In this document: in pieces, positions 49,739-57,804 of the stretch
Position numbering within the stretch: the first letter of the stretch is position 1
Layout of the letters: each line of letters starts with the position of its first letter
NCBI RefSeq assembly: GCF_000205165.1
Contig: NZ_GL883883.1
Coordinates: 1-64,000 of the forward strand
Direction: 5' to 3'
DNA length: 64,000 bases
From: Paraprevotella xylaniphila YIT 11841
Lineage (GTDB): Bacteria; Bacteroidota; Bacteroidia; Bacteroidales; Bacteroidaceae
Program-made: the position numbers and the translations under genes
The notes under the pieces: model-generated
Told to the model about the DNA's origin: nothing
Seen by the model: the letters and a program-made list of their open reading frames with translations, nothing else
Databases searched by the model: none

Positions 49739-52282
49739 TTATTTTATGAAAATCGTTTGATGGAAGCGGGTAGAGCGGCTTATGCCACTGACGATGTAGA
49801 TGCCCGGATGGAGCGGGACTCGTAGGGTCTCGTCCTGAAGTAAGGTCTGGTAAATGCAGCCTCCTGAAGGGGCATAGATGCCGAGCCTGCAAGGGGTATC
49901 CGAAAGTTTGTCTGCCCGGAGTATGTTTCCCGGTTCGCAAGTGAGACGGAAAAGGGGCCGGGATGTATCATCGGGAAAGGAGATGCCCGGAACGGCATCC
50001 GGGTTTCCGCTGTCCGGTTGGCGCATAAAGAACCATTGGCGGTGGCAGGCAGTCGGAGCGGAACCGTATTCCCACAGACCGACTGTTGTGCCGGCCGTAT
50101 GATGTTCGCCTTCCAAGTCGAAAGCCTTCGACCCGTCTTCTGTCATGATTTTATAAAAGAGCCGGTCGATGGGAGTGAGGGTAAAGCTTTGTCCGGCTTG
50201 GGGAGAAGTTTCATATCCTAACGCATAGTCCGGCGAGTGGTCGGTCAGGATATCACCGTTGCCGTTGGTAAAGGTATATCCGTTTCCGTCCGGTTGCAGT
50301 TTCCAAGTTTGTTCCGGAGTGTATGACAGAGGTTGTAAAGTCACCTTGCCGCCGGATGCCTGCAGGGCTTGGTCGGCTGCGTTACGGGGGCATATCCAGT
50401 AAGGAAGGCCGGGGCGTATGGCGTTGTCGGCATCCGCGCTTTCTTCCACGGGGATGACGAACGTGATGATGCTGTAGGCTGGGAGCTTGTAGGTCAGTAT
50501 GCGGTCTTCGAGTGTGTAATCGGCCGTTGGGGACAAATCCTCGGTCTCCGAGCTACGGAGTGCCGTCAGCCCGTTGCTTATGGATTCGTAAAAACTTAAA
50601 TCGGCACGATGCACGACGGGTAAGGCGTTCGGATTGATGGCCACTATGATGAGGCTGTCGCCTTCCGGGTTGCGGGCTGCCAGTGTCTGTCCGTTCAACG
50701 ACGTGAGGAATGTGTAGCCCGGACGGATGAATTTACTGAAGTGTTGGCGGATGGAATAGTTCTTCACCTTGTGGTAGGTCTGTTTCGTGAAGTCGCCTTG
50801 CACCAGGCACCATTGGTCGTTGCCCTCCTCCACGTATTGCCAGTCCACCCACGCCACAGGCATAATGTAACGTATGTCGTCCATCAGTTTCTGTGCCAGG
50901 TTCAGGTTTCCGGCAATACCGCTTCCGCCGCTGCCTACTTCGCTCATCCATAGACGGATGCCCTGTTCCTTGCAGAGGGCACTGATTTGGCTGCGTGCCT
51001 GCGTGGTGGCCGAGTAGGTGTGCGTGTTCCATTGTCCGACGAGGGGCAGCACTCCGGCGGCCTGATAACCTTCAAAGTCCCTGACCGACTGTGCGGCATC
51101 GGTTTCTTCCGAGGCCGAGATGACGGTGTTCAGGCCGGAGGCTTTCAGGATGGGGTGCAACACTTTGAGGAAAGCCACTTGCGAGGCAATGTCGAAATGG
51201 CATCCTTCTTGTCCTCCGTTGGCTCCCCAATAACTCGTCATCGGTTCGTTGAAAGGCGAAAGCGTACGGAACTCTATGCCGTATTCCTCTTTATAATGTC
51301 GGCACACGTCTACCAGATAATGGGCGAATGCTTCATAGTATTCCGGTTTCAGGTTGTCGGCAGACGCATCAGTATTACCCGCACAACATCCGCTGTAAGT
51401 CATGTAGTAGGGACAGGAATTGCTGAAGGCCTCGAATATGGCATCCGGACGCTTCTCTTTGATTTTCAGCATGATTTTACGTTGTGTGGCATCACGGTTC
51501 CAAATGTATTCACCGTCCGGGCTGTCTTTGAAGCCTTCCATTTCCGCACGCAGGCCTTTTCCGCTTCCCATGTGGTGCGGCGTGCAGTTCCGGTTTTGCG
51601 GGTCGTCTCCCCCACCGATGTTGTAGCGGAAAATACGGTAGTCCAGTCCGTCCGGGCTGACCAGCCAATCCACAAGTTCGTCTATCTTCTCGTCGCTCCA
51701 CTTCCCGCACATGTTAGCCCACCAGCAGAGCGAGATGCCCCATCCCTCGAACTGTTGGCGGGTAACGGCCGGGTTGATGACGTAGACTGAGGTGTCGGCA
51801 GGCGGAGCCTGATGCACGTCGGTCGTAAGGTACCACAGGTGCCGGGTGTCCGTCCCGTCTTTGTCCGAATACACGGCTGACGACGCTGTCGTCCCGTCCG
51901 TTCCTAAATATTTGTTGTTGTATTTGCAGCGCAGCTTGATGAAGAACTTTCCGGAGTTCTCTATGGCATACAAGGCTTTTGCCGATGAGGGGTCGGTTGT
52001 GAAGGACGTGTTCCATTGTCCGCTCAGTGACAGATAACCTTGTCCGTCGTCCGATTGCAAGGCATAATATCCGTTGCCGTCGGGGATGAATGTAAGTTTT
52101 TGGGGCGACGGGGCATCTGCGGCTTCCAATACCGCTCCTCCTTGGGCATCTTTGGCCACATGGTTTCCACTGGAGTGCATGAGGAAAAATGCCGTGGGAC
52201 TGTTGATGGTTTGTGCCAAAAGCAGGGCCGGCAACCACAGAAATATCCAACCGGCCAGATAAGTGTAAAGTCTGTTCTTCAT
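49739..52282 (-). CDS. Secreted GH30-like glycoside hydrolase with ricin-type modules
   Basis: This 847-residue secreted clan GH-A enzyme resembles GH30 endo-beta-1,6-galactanase-type proteins. Order: signal peptide (1-23), ricin-like beta-trefoil (about 28-155, DGNGYYALQSDDGQGYLSL), TIM barrel (about 160-520), beta-sandwich side domain, second ricin-like module (about 620-760) and T9SS-like tail (GIYIVSGISRSTRFHQTIFIK). Barrel landmarks are RQFEGWGISLCWWAN, acid/base Glu346 (SPFNEP) and nucleophile Glu448 (MSEVGSGG). I chose ATG 52282 because it opens the signal peptide. It stands alone, not inside a PUL. Beta-1,6-galactan or a related beta-glycan is the best guess. Confidence 0.88.
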   Translation of the reverse strand: MKNRLYTYLAGWIFLWLPALLLAQTINSPTAFFLMHSSGNHVAKDAQGGAVLEAADAPSPQKLTFIPDGNGYYALQSDDGQGYLSLSGQWNTSFTTDPSSAKALYAIENSGKFFIKLRCKYNNKYLGTDGTTASSAVYSDKDGTDTRHLWYLTTDVHQAPPADTSVYVINPAVTRQQFEGWGISLCWWANMCGKWSDEKIDELVDWLVSPDGLDYRIFRYNIGGGDDPQNRNCTPHHMGSGKGLRAEMEGFKDSPDGEYIWNRDATQRKIMLKIKEKRPDAIFEAFSNSCPYYMTYSGCCAGNTDASADNLKPEYYEAFAHYLVDVCRHYKEEYGIEFRTLSPFNEPMTSYWGANGGQEGCHFDIASQVAFLKVLHPILKASGLNTVISASEETDAAQSVRDFEGYQAAGVLPLVGQWNTHTYSATTQARSQISALCKEQGIRLWMSEVGSGGSGIAGNLNLAQKLMDDIRYIMPVAWVDWQYVEEGNDQWCLVQGDFTKQTYHKVKNYSIRQHFSKFIRPGYTFLTSLNGQTLAARNPEGDSLIIVAINPNALPVVHRADLSFYESISNGLTALRSSETEDLSPTADYTLEDRILTYKLPAYSIITFVIPVEESADADNAIRPGLPYWICPRNAADQALQASGGKVTLQPLSYTPEQTWKLQPDGNGYTFTNGNGDILTDHSPDYALGYETSPQAGQSFTLTPIDRLFYKIMTEDGSKAFDLEGEHHTAGTTVGLWEYGSAPTACHRQWFFMRQPDSGNPDAVPGISFPDDTSRPLFRLTCEPGNILRADKLSDTPCRLGIYAPSGGCIYQTLLQDETLRVPLHPGIYIVSGISRSTRFHQTIFIK

Positions 52283-52313
52283 CTGTTTTGAATTTGAAAT
52301 CAGGTTGATGGGG

Positions 52314-52344
52314 TAAAAGTACGACGATTCTGCAAGAATAACAA
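52314..52344 (-). promoter_or_regulatory. Probable promoter of GH30-like gene
   Basis: Read on the minus strand: TTG (52344-52342), 20 bp, then TACTTTTA (52321-52314), a -7 box with one mismatch at its last base. Confidence 0.45.
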
Positions 52345-52414
52345 GCAAATGGGGGATAAAAGTTTATAGCTGAAAGTATTTATGGCTTCTTACCGGAAGA
52401 TTATGAGGAAAAAG

Positions 52415-52445
52415 TTGGCTTTGAAGACGTTTTTTATTAGTTTTG
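52415..52445 (+). promoter_or_regulatory. Promoter of nitroreductase gene
   Basis: TTG (52415-52417), 20 bp, then TAGTTTTG (52438-52445), with ATG 40 bp downstream. Confidence 0.6.
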
Positions 52446-52485
52446 CGAAGACTACTTATTTATTATTTATCAAAAGAAGAAGCGT

Positions 52486-53160
52486 ATGAATACATTGAAG
52501 AATTTTGCTTTCGGTGTGTGCTTGTGCGGCACATTCGGGTTAGGCCTGGCCCTGTTGGGGGCTTGTACATCTTCGGGTGGAAAGACGGAGACGGTTATGT
52601 CCGATAGTGTGGATACAGAGCAAGGAAATGCGGTGGTCGAGGCCATAATGTCCCGGCGCAGTATCCGTAAGTACAAAGACCAACCGGTGGAACGCGAGAA
52701 GTTGGAGACCATTGTGAATTGCGGTATCAATGCGCCTAGCGGGATGAACCGTCAGCCTTGGCAGGTGCGTGTGGTGGACAATGCCGATTATATCGATGGA
52801 ATCACAGAGGTTTTCAAAAAAGCCAATCCGAAGGCGGCCGAAGAACCCGGTTTTAAGAATATGTTCCGGAATGCTCCCGCCGTGATATTCATCGCATCCC
52901 CGAAGGACGGAAGCGGCCAGTTGGACTGCGGGCTTTTAGGTGAAAACATGGTGTTGGCAGCACAGTCTTTAGGACTCGGAACTTGTTGCCTTGGCGGTCC
53001 GATTGCTTTCATGACAGGCAATCAGGAGGCCGCTTCTTATCTGGAACGTTTGCAACTCCCGGAAGATTATGTTCTGCTGTATGCCATTGCTGTGGGTTAT
53101 CCAGACGAGTCTCCCGCTGCCAAACCGAGAGATGCGGAGAAGGTTAAGTTTGTGGAATAA
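52486..53160 (+). CDS. Lipid-anchored nitroreductase-family protein
   Basis: This 224-residue protein has a lipoprotein signal with lipobox LLGAC (Cys27) and then a nitroreductase domain (about 48-220). FMN-binding landmarks are RRSIRKYKDQPV (57-68), NAPSGMNRQPW and GLGTCCLGGP. Most nitroreductases are cytosolic FMN enzymes using NAD(P)H. Lipidation would place this one in the periplasm or outer membrane, away from NAD(P)H and needing a different electron donor and FMN supply. The sequence around the Cys is a convincing lipobox. Monocistronic; substrate unknown. Confidence 0.9.
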   Translation: MNTLKNFAFGVCLCGTFGLGLALLGACTSSGGKTETVMSDSVDTEQGNAVVEAIMSRRSIRKYKDQPVEREKLETIVNCGINAPSGMNRQPWQVRVVDNADYIDGITEVFKKANPKAAEEPGFKNMFRNAPAVIFIASPKDGSGQLDCGLLGENMVLAAQSLGLGTCCLGGPIAFMTGNQEAASYLERLQLPEDYVLLYAIAVGYPDESPAAKPRDAEKVKFVE

Positions 53161-53250
53161 ACTGTGTATTTAAGTGATTTTAAAATTCCTTTTTCGAGTT
53201 TGTTCGTGAAAAGGGTTAACTTAGCGACAGTTTACACTAGCCTTTGAATT

Positions 53251-54336
53251 ATGGAAGCAAAAGACCAGAATTATTGTGTGATATTGGCCGGCGGCATCGG
53301 CAGTCGTTTGTGGCCTGTAAGTCGTAAAGAGTTGCCCAAACAGTTTCTCGACTGGTTCGGAACGGGGCGTACTTTATTGCAACAGACCTACGACCGTTTT
53401 CGCAAGATTATCGATACCAAGCATATTTTTATCGTGACCAACGAGCATTATGCGGATTTGGTAAGGGAACAGTTGCCGGATGTGGCACAAGACAGAATAT
53501 TGAAAGAACCTATCCGGCGGAACACCTTGCCGAGCGTGGCGTGGGCTACGACGTGTATCAGTCACCTTTGTCCGCACGCCAATGTGATAGTCTCTCCCGC
53601 CGACCAGTTGATTCTGGAGGAGAAAAACTTCGATGATGACGTGCTGAAAGGATTGGACTTCGTGGGGCATTCGGATTGTCTGCTGACCATGGGAGTAAAG
53701 CCGACCCGTCCCGATACCGGGTACGGGTATATCCAAGCCCATGAGAATATGGAGGAAGGGGCGTTTGCCCGTGTGAAGTCCTTTACGGAGAAGCCCGCGT
53801 TGGATTTTGCCCGTGTATTCATGGAAAGCGGGGAGTTTTACTGGAATACAGGGTTATATCTGTACAACGTCCGTACCATGATGAAGGCGATTCATGATTT
53901 GGTGCCAGACTATCGGGACAGCCTGACGGAGGCCATCGATGCCATTGACGAAGATGATTTCTGTCGCGTGCCGGCCCATTTCGATACCTTGCCGAACCTT
54001 TCATTGGATTATAGTATTTTGGAAAAGAGCGAGAATGTCTATGTACAGGTGTGCGACTTCGGATGGGCGGATTTGGGCTCATGGTGCTCCCTGCACAATG
54101 ATACGCAGCACGACCGGCAGGACAACGTGTTGCTTAATACCGAAGCCTTGCTGTACAACAGTGAAGGGAATGTCATTTGTTTGCCTAAGGGAAGGATAGC
54201 CGTTATTGATGGATTGAAGGGCTTTGTCGTGGCAGAAAAAGGCGATGTGCTGATGATTTGCCCCAAGGATGACAGTGCGGCATTAAGGCGTATGATGACA
54301 GATGCCCAGATGAAGTTGGGAGAAGAGTTTATTTAG
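53251..54336 (+). CDS. manC: Mannose-1-phosphate guanylyltransferase
   Basis: This 361-residue cytosolic enzyme makes GDP-mannose from mannose 1-phosphate and GTP for GDP-fucose, capsule, LPS and O-glycan synthesis. The nucleotide-binding signature GGIGSRLWPVSRKELPKQF (14-32) and the FTEKP sugar-phosphate motif (SFTEKPALD) are present, with WNTGLYLYN and FGWADLGSW further on. It ends without the C-terminal isomerase domain of bifunctional ManC/AlgA, which is usual in Bacteroidota. It has its own weak promoter (TAACTTAG at 53217) and a terminator behind. Confidence 0.94.
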   Translation: MEAKDQNYCVILAGGIGSRLWPVSRKELPKQFLDWFGTGRTLLQQTYDRFRKIIDTKHIFIVTNEHYADLVREQLPDVAQDRILKEPIRRNTLPSVAWATTCISHLCPHANVIVSPADQLILEEKNFDDDVLKGLDFVGHSDCLLTMGVKPTRPDTGYGYIQAHENMEEGAFARVKSFTEKPALDFARVFMESGEFYWNTGLYLYNVRTMMKAIHDLVPDYRDSLTEAIDAIDEDDFCRVPAHFDTLPNLSLDYSILEKSENVYVQVCDFGWADLGSWCSLHNDTQHDRQDNVLLNTEALLYNSEGNVICLPKGRIAVIDGLKGFVVAEKGDVLMICPKDDSAALRRMMTDAQMKLGEEFI

Positions 54337-54366
54337 CTTTCTTATTATATATAAGGTATAATAAAA

Positions 54367-54395
54367 GCGCGGTTTCTCACGAAGCCGCGCCTTTA
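54367..54395. terminator. Bidirectional terminator between manC and HIT gene
   Basis: GCGCGGTTTC (54367-54376) / GAAGCCGCGC (54381-54390) is a 10-bp GC-rich stem with one G-U pair and a 4-base loop. It has a T-rich run after it and A-rich sequence before it. The flanking genes converge. Confidence 0.8.
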
Positions 54396-54414
54396 TTTTG
54401 TCGTGTGTTTTGTG

Positions 54415-54822
54415 TTATCGAATACCTGCCATGTAGTTATCCGAGATAGCTTTGGCAATGGCCTTGAACTCCTCATCCGTGAACGTCAGTTTAGGGTTAC
54501 TGAAAAGCATGTCCTTTTCGTTCTGCATGGGAATCAAGTGGATGTGCGCATGGGGTACTTCCAGTCCCAAAACGGCTTGTCCTACTTTGATGCAAGGAAA
54601 AGCCTTTTTGATGGCCTCTGCTACGTGCTTGGCAAAGACTTGCATCGCACCGATTTCTTCGTCTGACAAGTCGAAGATGTAATCCACTTCGCGTTTGGGA
54701 ATGACCAACGTATGGCCCTTCACCAAAGGATTGATGTCGAGGAAAGCATAGAAACGGTCGTTCTCTGCGCATTTATAGCTCGGAATCTCTCCGGCTACGA
54801 TTTTACTGAATATGGTAGCCAT
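54415..54822 (-). CDS. HIT family protein (Hint-like nucleotide hydrolase)
   Basis: This 135-residue cytosolic protein has the histidine triad PHAHIHLIP (His91, His93, His95) and the N-terminal IFSKIVAGEIPSYK block of the Hint branch. These enzymes hydrolyse purine nucleoside phosphoramidates and aminoacyl-adenylates. It lies 5 bp after greA and is co-transcribed with it. Secure family call; physiological substrate unknown. Confidence 0.95.
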   Translation of the reverse strand: MATIFSKIVAGEIPSYKCAENDRFYAFLDINPLVKGHTLVIPKREVDYIFDLSDEEIGAMQVFAKHVAEAIKKAFPCIKVGQAVLGLEVPHAHIHLIPMQNEKDMLFSNPKLTFTDEEFKAIAKAISDNYMAGIR

Positions 54823-54827
54823 GGCGG

Positions 54828-55295
54828 TTATTCAAATGAAATGTTCGTGATTTCCAGTTGTACGGTGCCGTGCGGGATTTTGATTTCTGCCACGTCGCCT
54901 ACTTTCTTGCCTAACAAGCCTTGCGCGATGGGGGTCTGCACAGAGATTTTGCCTTCTTTCAGGTTGGCTTCCGTTTCAGACACGATGGTGTATGTCATCT
55001 TCATGTTGTTCTTCACATTGCGCATTTCTACCTTGGACAGGATTTGTACTGTGTCGGCTTTCAGTTTCGAGGTGTCGATGATTTTGGCATCCCCGATGAC
55101 TGCTTTCAGCTGGTTGATTTTCATTTCCAACATAGCCTGATGCTCTTTGGCGGCATCGTATTCCGAGTTTTCACTCAGGTCACCCTTGTCGCGTGCCTCT
55201 GCGATGGCTGCCGAAGCTGCCGGACGTTCGATGGTTTCCATTTCTTTGAGTTGGGCCACCAGTTTGTCGTAGCCCTCTTGTGACATATAAGCCAT
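54828..55295 (-). CDS. greA: Transcription elongation factor GreA
   Basis: This 155-residue protein rescues backtracked RNA polymerase by stimulating transcript cleavage. The N-terminal antiparallel coiled coil (1-75) carries the acidic tip segment EARDKGDLSENSEYDAAKE. The C-terminal FKBP-like domain (about 80-155) contains SVQTPIAQGLLGKKVGD and ends with IPHGTVQLEITNISF. Normal length. Its promoter lies 113 bp upstream, and a strong intrinsic terminator occupies the leader, suggesting attenuation. Confidence 0.97.
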   Translation of the reverse strand: MAYMSQEGYDKLVAQLKEMETIERPAASAAIAEARDKGDLSENSEYDAAKEHQAMLEMKINQLKAVIGDAKIIDTSKLKADTVQILSKVEMRNVKNNMKMTYTIVSETEANLKEGKISVQTPIAQGLLGKKVGDVAEIKIPHGTVQLEITNISFE

Positions 55296-55347
55296 AATTA
55301 TTCCTCCTTAATTATTATTATGCGTTTTTACTTGAAAAGATAAAAAC

Positions 55348-55384
55348 AAAAGAATTCCGGCCTTAATCAGCCGGAACCCTTTTG
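55348..55384 (-). terminator. Intrinsic terminator in greA leader
   Basis: On the minus strand a 14-bp stem AAAAGGGTTCCGGC / GCCGGAATTCTTTT, with two G-U pairs and an 8-base loop, is followed by GTTTTTA. It lies between the greA promoter and start codon, so most transcripts could stop before greA. Confidence 0.65.
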
Positions 55385-55407
55385 CCTTTTCCTTTAATGA
55401 TTCGATG

Positions 55408-55438
55408 CAAAGTTAAGCTTTAAAATCTGAATCACAAA
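55408..55438 (-). promoter_or_regulatory. Promoter of greA-HIT operon
   Basis: Read on the minus strand: TTTG (55438-55435), 19 bp, then TAACTTTG (55415-55408). Both boxes are perfect. Confidence 0.75.
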
Positions 55439-55542
55439 GATTTTTGCATTTTTTTCTATTTTGCCGGGAATGGGGATGGGGAAAAAAGTATTAAAAACAG
55501 GTTATGAATGATTTTTGGCTCTTTTTTGCACGATTCTGCTCC

Positions 55543-55571
55543 TTGCTTTCCTTGCTATACCCTTATCTTTG
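55543..55571 (+). promoter_or_regulatory. Promoter of GH127-GH43 cluster
   Basis: TTG (55543-55545), 18 bp, then TATCTTTG (55564-55571). The long leader leaves room for regulator binding or RNA control. Confidence 0.55.
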
Positions 55572-55739
55572 TGGTACAGAACCAAGAATACATTAATCAG
55601 TGCAAATGGCTAAGAAAATTAGCATTATGATGTATTGTCGGATGAGAAGTGGAATTGCCGGTAAATGAAAACCACCGAAGAAATTCAATATGGTGGAAAG
55701 AAAACATATTAACCATAAAACAATTCATTATTAGAAAAT

Positions 55740-57725
55740 ATGAATATGAAAATTTATGCAGTTTTAGTATTAGTCTGTTTGATGACGAAACTTAACGCCA
55801 GAAGTCATGACAAAGTCGTGTTATTGGAGAATCCGGTTCCCGTTTCTTCTGTGAAGAATATAACAGGTTTCTATGGAGGACGCATGAAGTTGAACCGTGA
55901 TATTTATCTGAAGAATTTTCCTATAAACAGATATGTGGATTTTATCGTGGAACGACAGCATATCCAGTGGGACTGGACAAAAGCCGAACAACATGGCAAA
56001 TGGATTGAATCCGCCTATTTGTCGGCTATTCAGGGTGGTGATGATGAACTGTTATCGAAGGCTCATGCTGTATTGAAACGTATTATTGACTCACAGGAAG
56101 ATAATGGTTATTTGGGAGCTACGGCCCGGAGTTATCGTTCTGGCAAAAGACCTGTCAGGGGTATGGATGCCTATGAATTATACTTTGTTTTTCATGCCTT
56201 TATGACAGTATACGAACAGACTGGAGATGAAGAGGCACTGGTCGCTGTTGAAAAGTTGGCAGATTATTTTTTGAAATATTTTGGTCCCGATAAGTTGGAA
56301 TTTTGGCCTTCGGATTTGTGGGCACCGGAGAATAAGCGCAAACGGGTGGATGCCTTGTCTGATTTTGCAGGGCATGGAGTACATTATTCATGGGAAGGAA
56401 CATTGCTTTGTGACCCTGTCGCACGGTTATATGAACTGACCGGAAAGAAGAAATATTTGGATTGGAGCAAATGGGTCGTTGGCAACATTGACAAATGGAG
56501 CGGTTGGGATGCTTTTTCCCGATTGGATTCTGTGGCAGACGGCACATTGGGGGTTGACGAACTTCAGCCTTACGTGCATTCACATACGTTCCAAATGAAT
56601 TTTATGGGTTTTCTTCGCCTATATCGTATTACAGGCGACAAGTCTTTGTTCCGTAAAGTAGAGGGAGCGTGGGAGGATATCCACAAGCGCCAAATGTATA
56701 TTACCGGTGGAGTCAGCGTGGCTGAACATTATGAACACGGCTATGTAAAACCGGTATCGGGGAATGTGGTTGAGACTTGTGCCACAATGTCATGGATGCA
56801 ACTTACGCAGATGTTATTGGAACTGACCGGGGAGTCTAAATATGCGGATGCAATGGAACGTTTGATGATGAATCATGTATTTGCCGCTCAAGATTGCGAG
56901 ACTGGTACTTGCCGTTACCATACAGCCCCGAACGGAACGAAGCCCGCTAGTTATTTTCACGGTCCTGACTGCTGTACGGCAAGCGGGCACCGTATCATTT
57001 CCATGTTGCCCACTTTTATGTATGCGGAAAGAGGTAAGGAGTTTTTTGTGAACCAGTATCTGCCGTCCCATTATATAGGAAAGGATTTCGCTTTTCAGAT
57101 TTCCGGTAATTATCCGGAGGCGGAGAATATGGAGTTGACCGTCCTTTCAGAGAAGGCTGTTGACAGGGTGTTGAATCTGCGTATTCCCAGTTGGTGTAAG
57201 GCTCCTCGGGTATCTGTAAATGGGAAAAATGTGATAGGCGTGGAACCGGGGACTTATTTAAAAATATCCCGTAAATGGTCTAAAGGGGACAAGGTTAGTA
57301 TTGTCTTTCCTATGGAGGAAAGGTGGGTGATGCGTGAACACCATAGCAAATACACTACTTATACACTTCCCAGGGGAGAGATTATGTATAAAGAAGAACC
57401 GACGGACAGAATTCCATACGCTTTTCTACGTGGTCCTATGGTTTATTGCTTGGATATGGTGTGGAACAAACAACTTTGTAACGATGATGTGGACTTGGCA
57501 AAGGATATACGATTGAATGTAAGCGTTAAGCCATCTGTGGTGGATAAGCCTTATGCCAATATGGTAGGACCTGTTTATCGTACGAAAGCATTGTATAAAG
57601 GAAGTGAAGTGGAAGTCTTGCTCACACCGTTTGTTGACATCGGGCAATGGTTCCGTCCGTCCGGACAGAAACCGGAAAAGAATGCAGAGATGTTTACTTA
57701 CGGTATTTGGTTGTATAAGGAATAG
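55740..57725 (+). CDS. GH127-family beta-L-arabinofuranosidase-like enzyme (DUF1680)
   Basis: This 661-residue secreted or periplasmic glycosidase has a signal peptide (1-20, MNMKIYAVLVLVCLMTKLNA) and an (alpha/alpha)6 barrel. Family landmarks are HTFQMNFMGFLRLYRITGD, Glu345 and Cys347 (VVETCATMSW), and Cys411-Cys412 (GPDCCTASGH). They match the Zn-Cys site of the characterised enzyme HypBA1 (Glu338, Cys340, Cys417, Cys418), whose cysteine acts as nucleophile. GH127 enzymes remove terminal beta-L-arabinofuranose, for example from plant extensin or arabinogalactan. Sampled sequence here is clearly more AT-rich than the next gene. It is first of three co-directional genes. ATG 55746 is an equally possible start. 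Confidence 0.9.
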   Translation: MNMKIYAVLVLVCLMTKLNARSHDKVVLLENPVPVSSVKNITGFYGGRMKLNRDIYLKNFPINRYVDFIVERQHIQWDWTKAEQHGKWIESAYLSAIQGGDDELLSKAHAVLKRIIDSQEDNGYLGATARSYRSGKRPVRGMDAYELYFVFHAFMTVYEQTGDEEALVAVEKLADYFLKYFGPDKLEFWPSDLWAPENKRKRVDALSDFAGHGVHYSWEGTLLCDPVARLYELTGKKKYLDWSKWVVGNIDKWSGWDAFSRLDSVADGTLGVDELQPYVHSHTFQMNFMGFLRLYRITGDKSLFRKVEGAWEDIHKRQMYITGGVSVAEHYEHGYVKPVSGNVVETCATMSWMQLTQMLLELTGESKYADAMERLMMNHVFAAQDCETGTCRYHTAPNGTKPASYFHGPDCCTASGHRIISMLPTFMYAERGKEFFVNQYLPSHYIGKDFAFQISGNYPEAENMELTVLSEKAVDRVLNLRIPSWCKAPRVSVNGKNVIGVEPGTYLKISRKWSKGDKVSIVFPMEERWVMREHHSKYTTYTLPRGEIMYKEEPTDRIPYAFLRGPMVYCLDMVWNKQLCNDDVDLAKDIRLNVSVKPSVVDKPYANMVGPVYRTKALYKGSEVEVLLTPFVDIGQWFRPSGQKPEKNAEMFTYGIWLYKE

Positions 57726-57804
57726 GTGTTTAGTCTCTTATAAAAAGCATGTGGGGTGTAAGAAACAGACTATGTTATCATTTTAATCTTAAAAAATATT
57801 ACCC

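Larger units (their letters stand above)
55296..55739. other. Divergent spacer between greA and GH127 cluster
   Basis: These 444 non-coding bases contain the greA leader with its terminator hairpin (55348-55384), the greA promoter (55408-55438), and the rightward promoter (55543-55571) with a leader of about 165 bases for the GH127 gene. No other structure was recognised. Confidence 0.7.
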
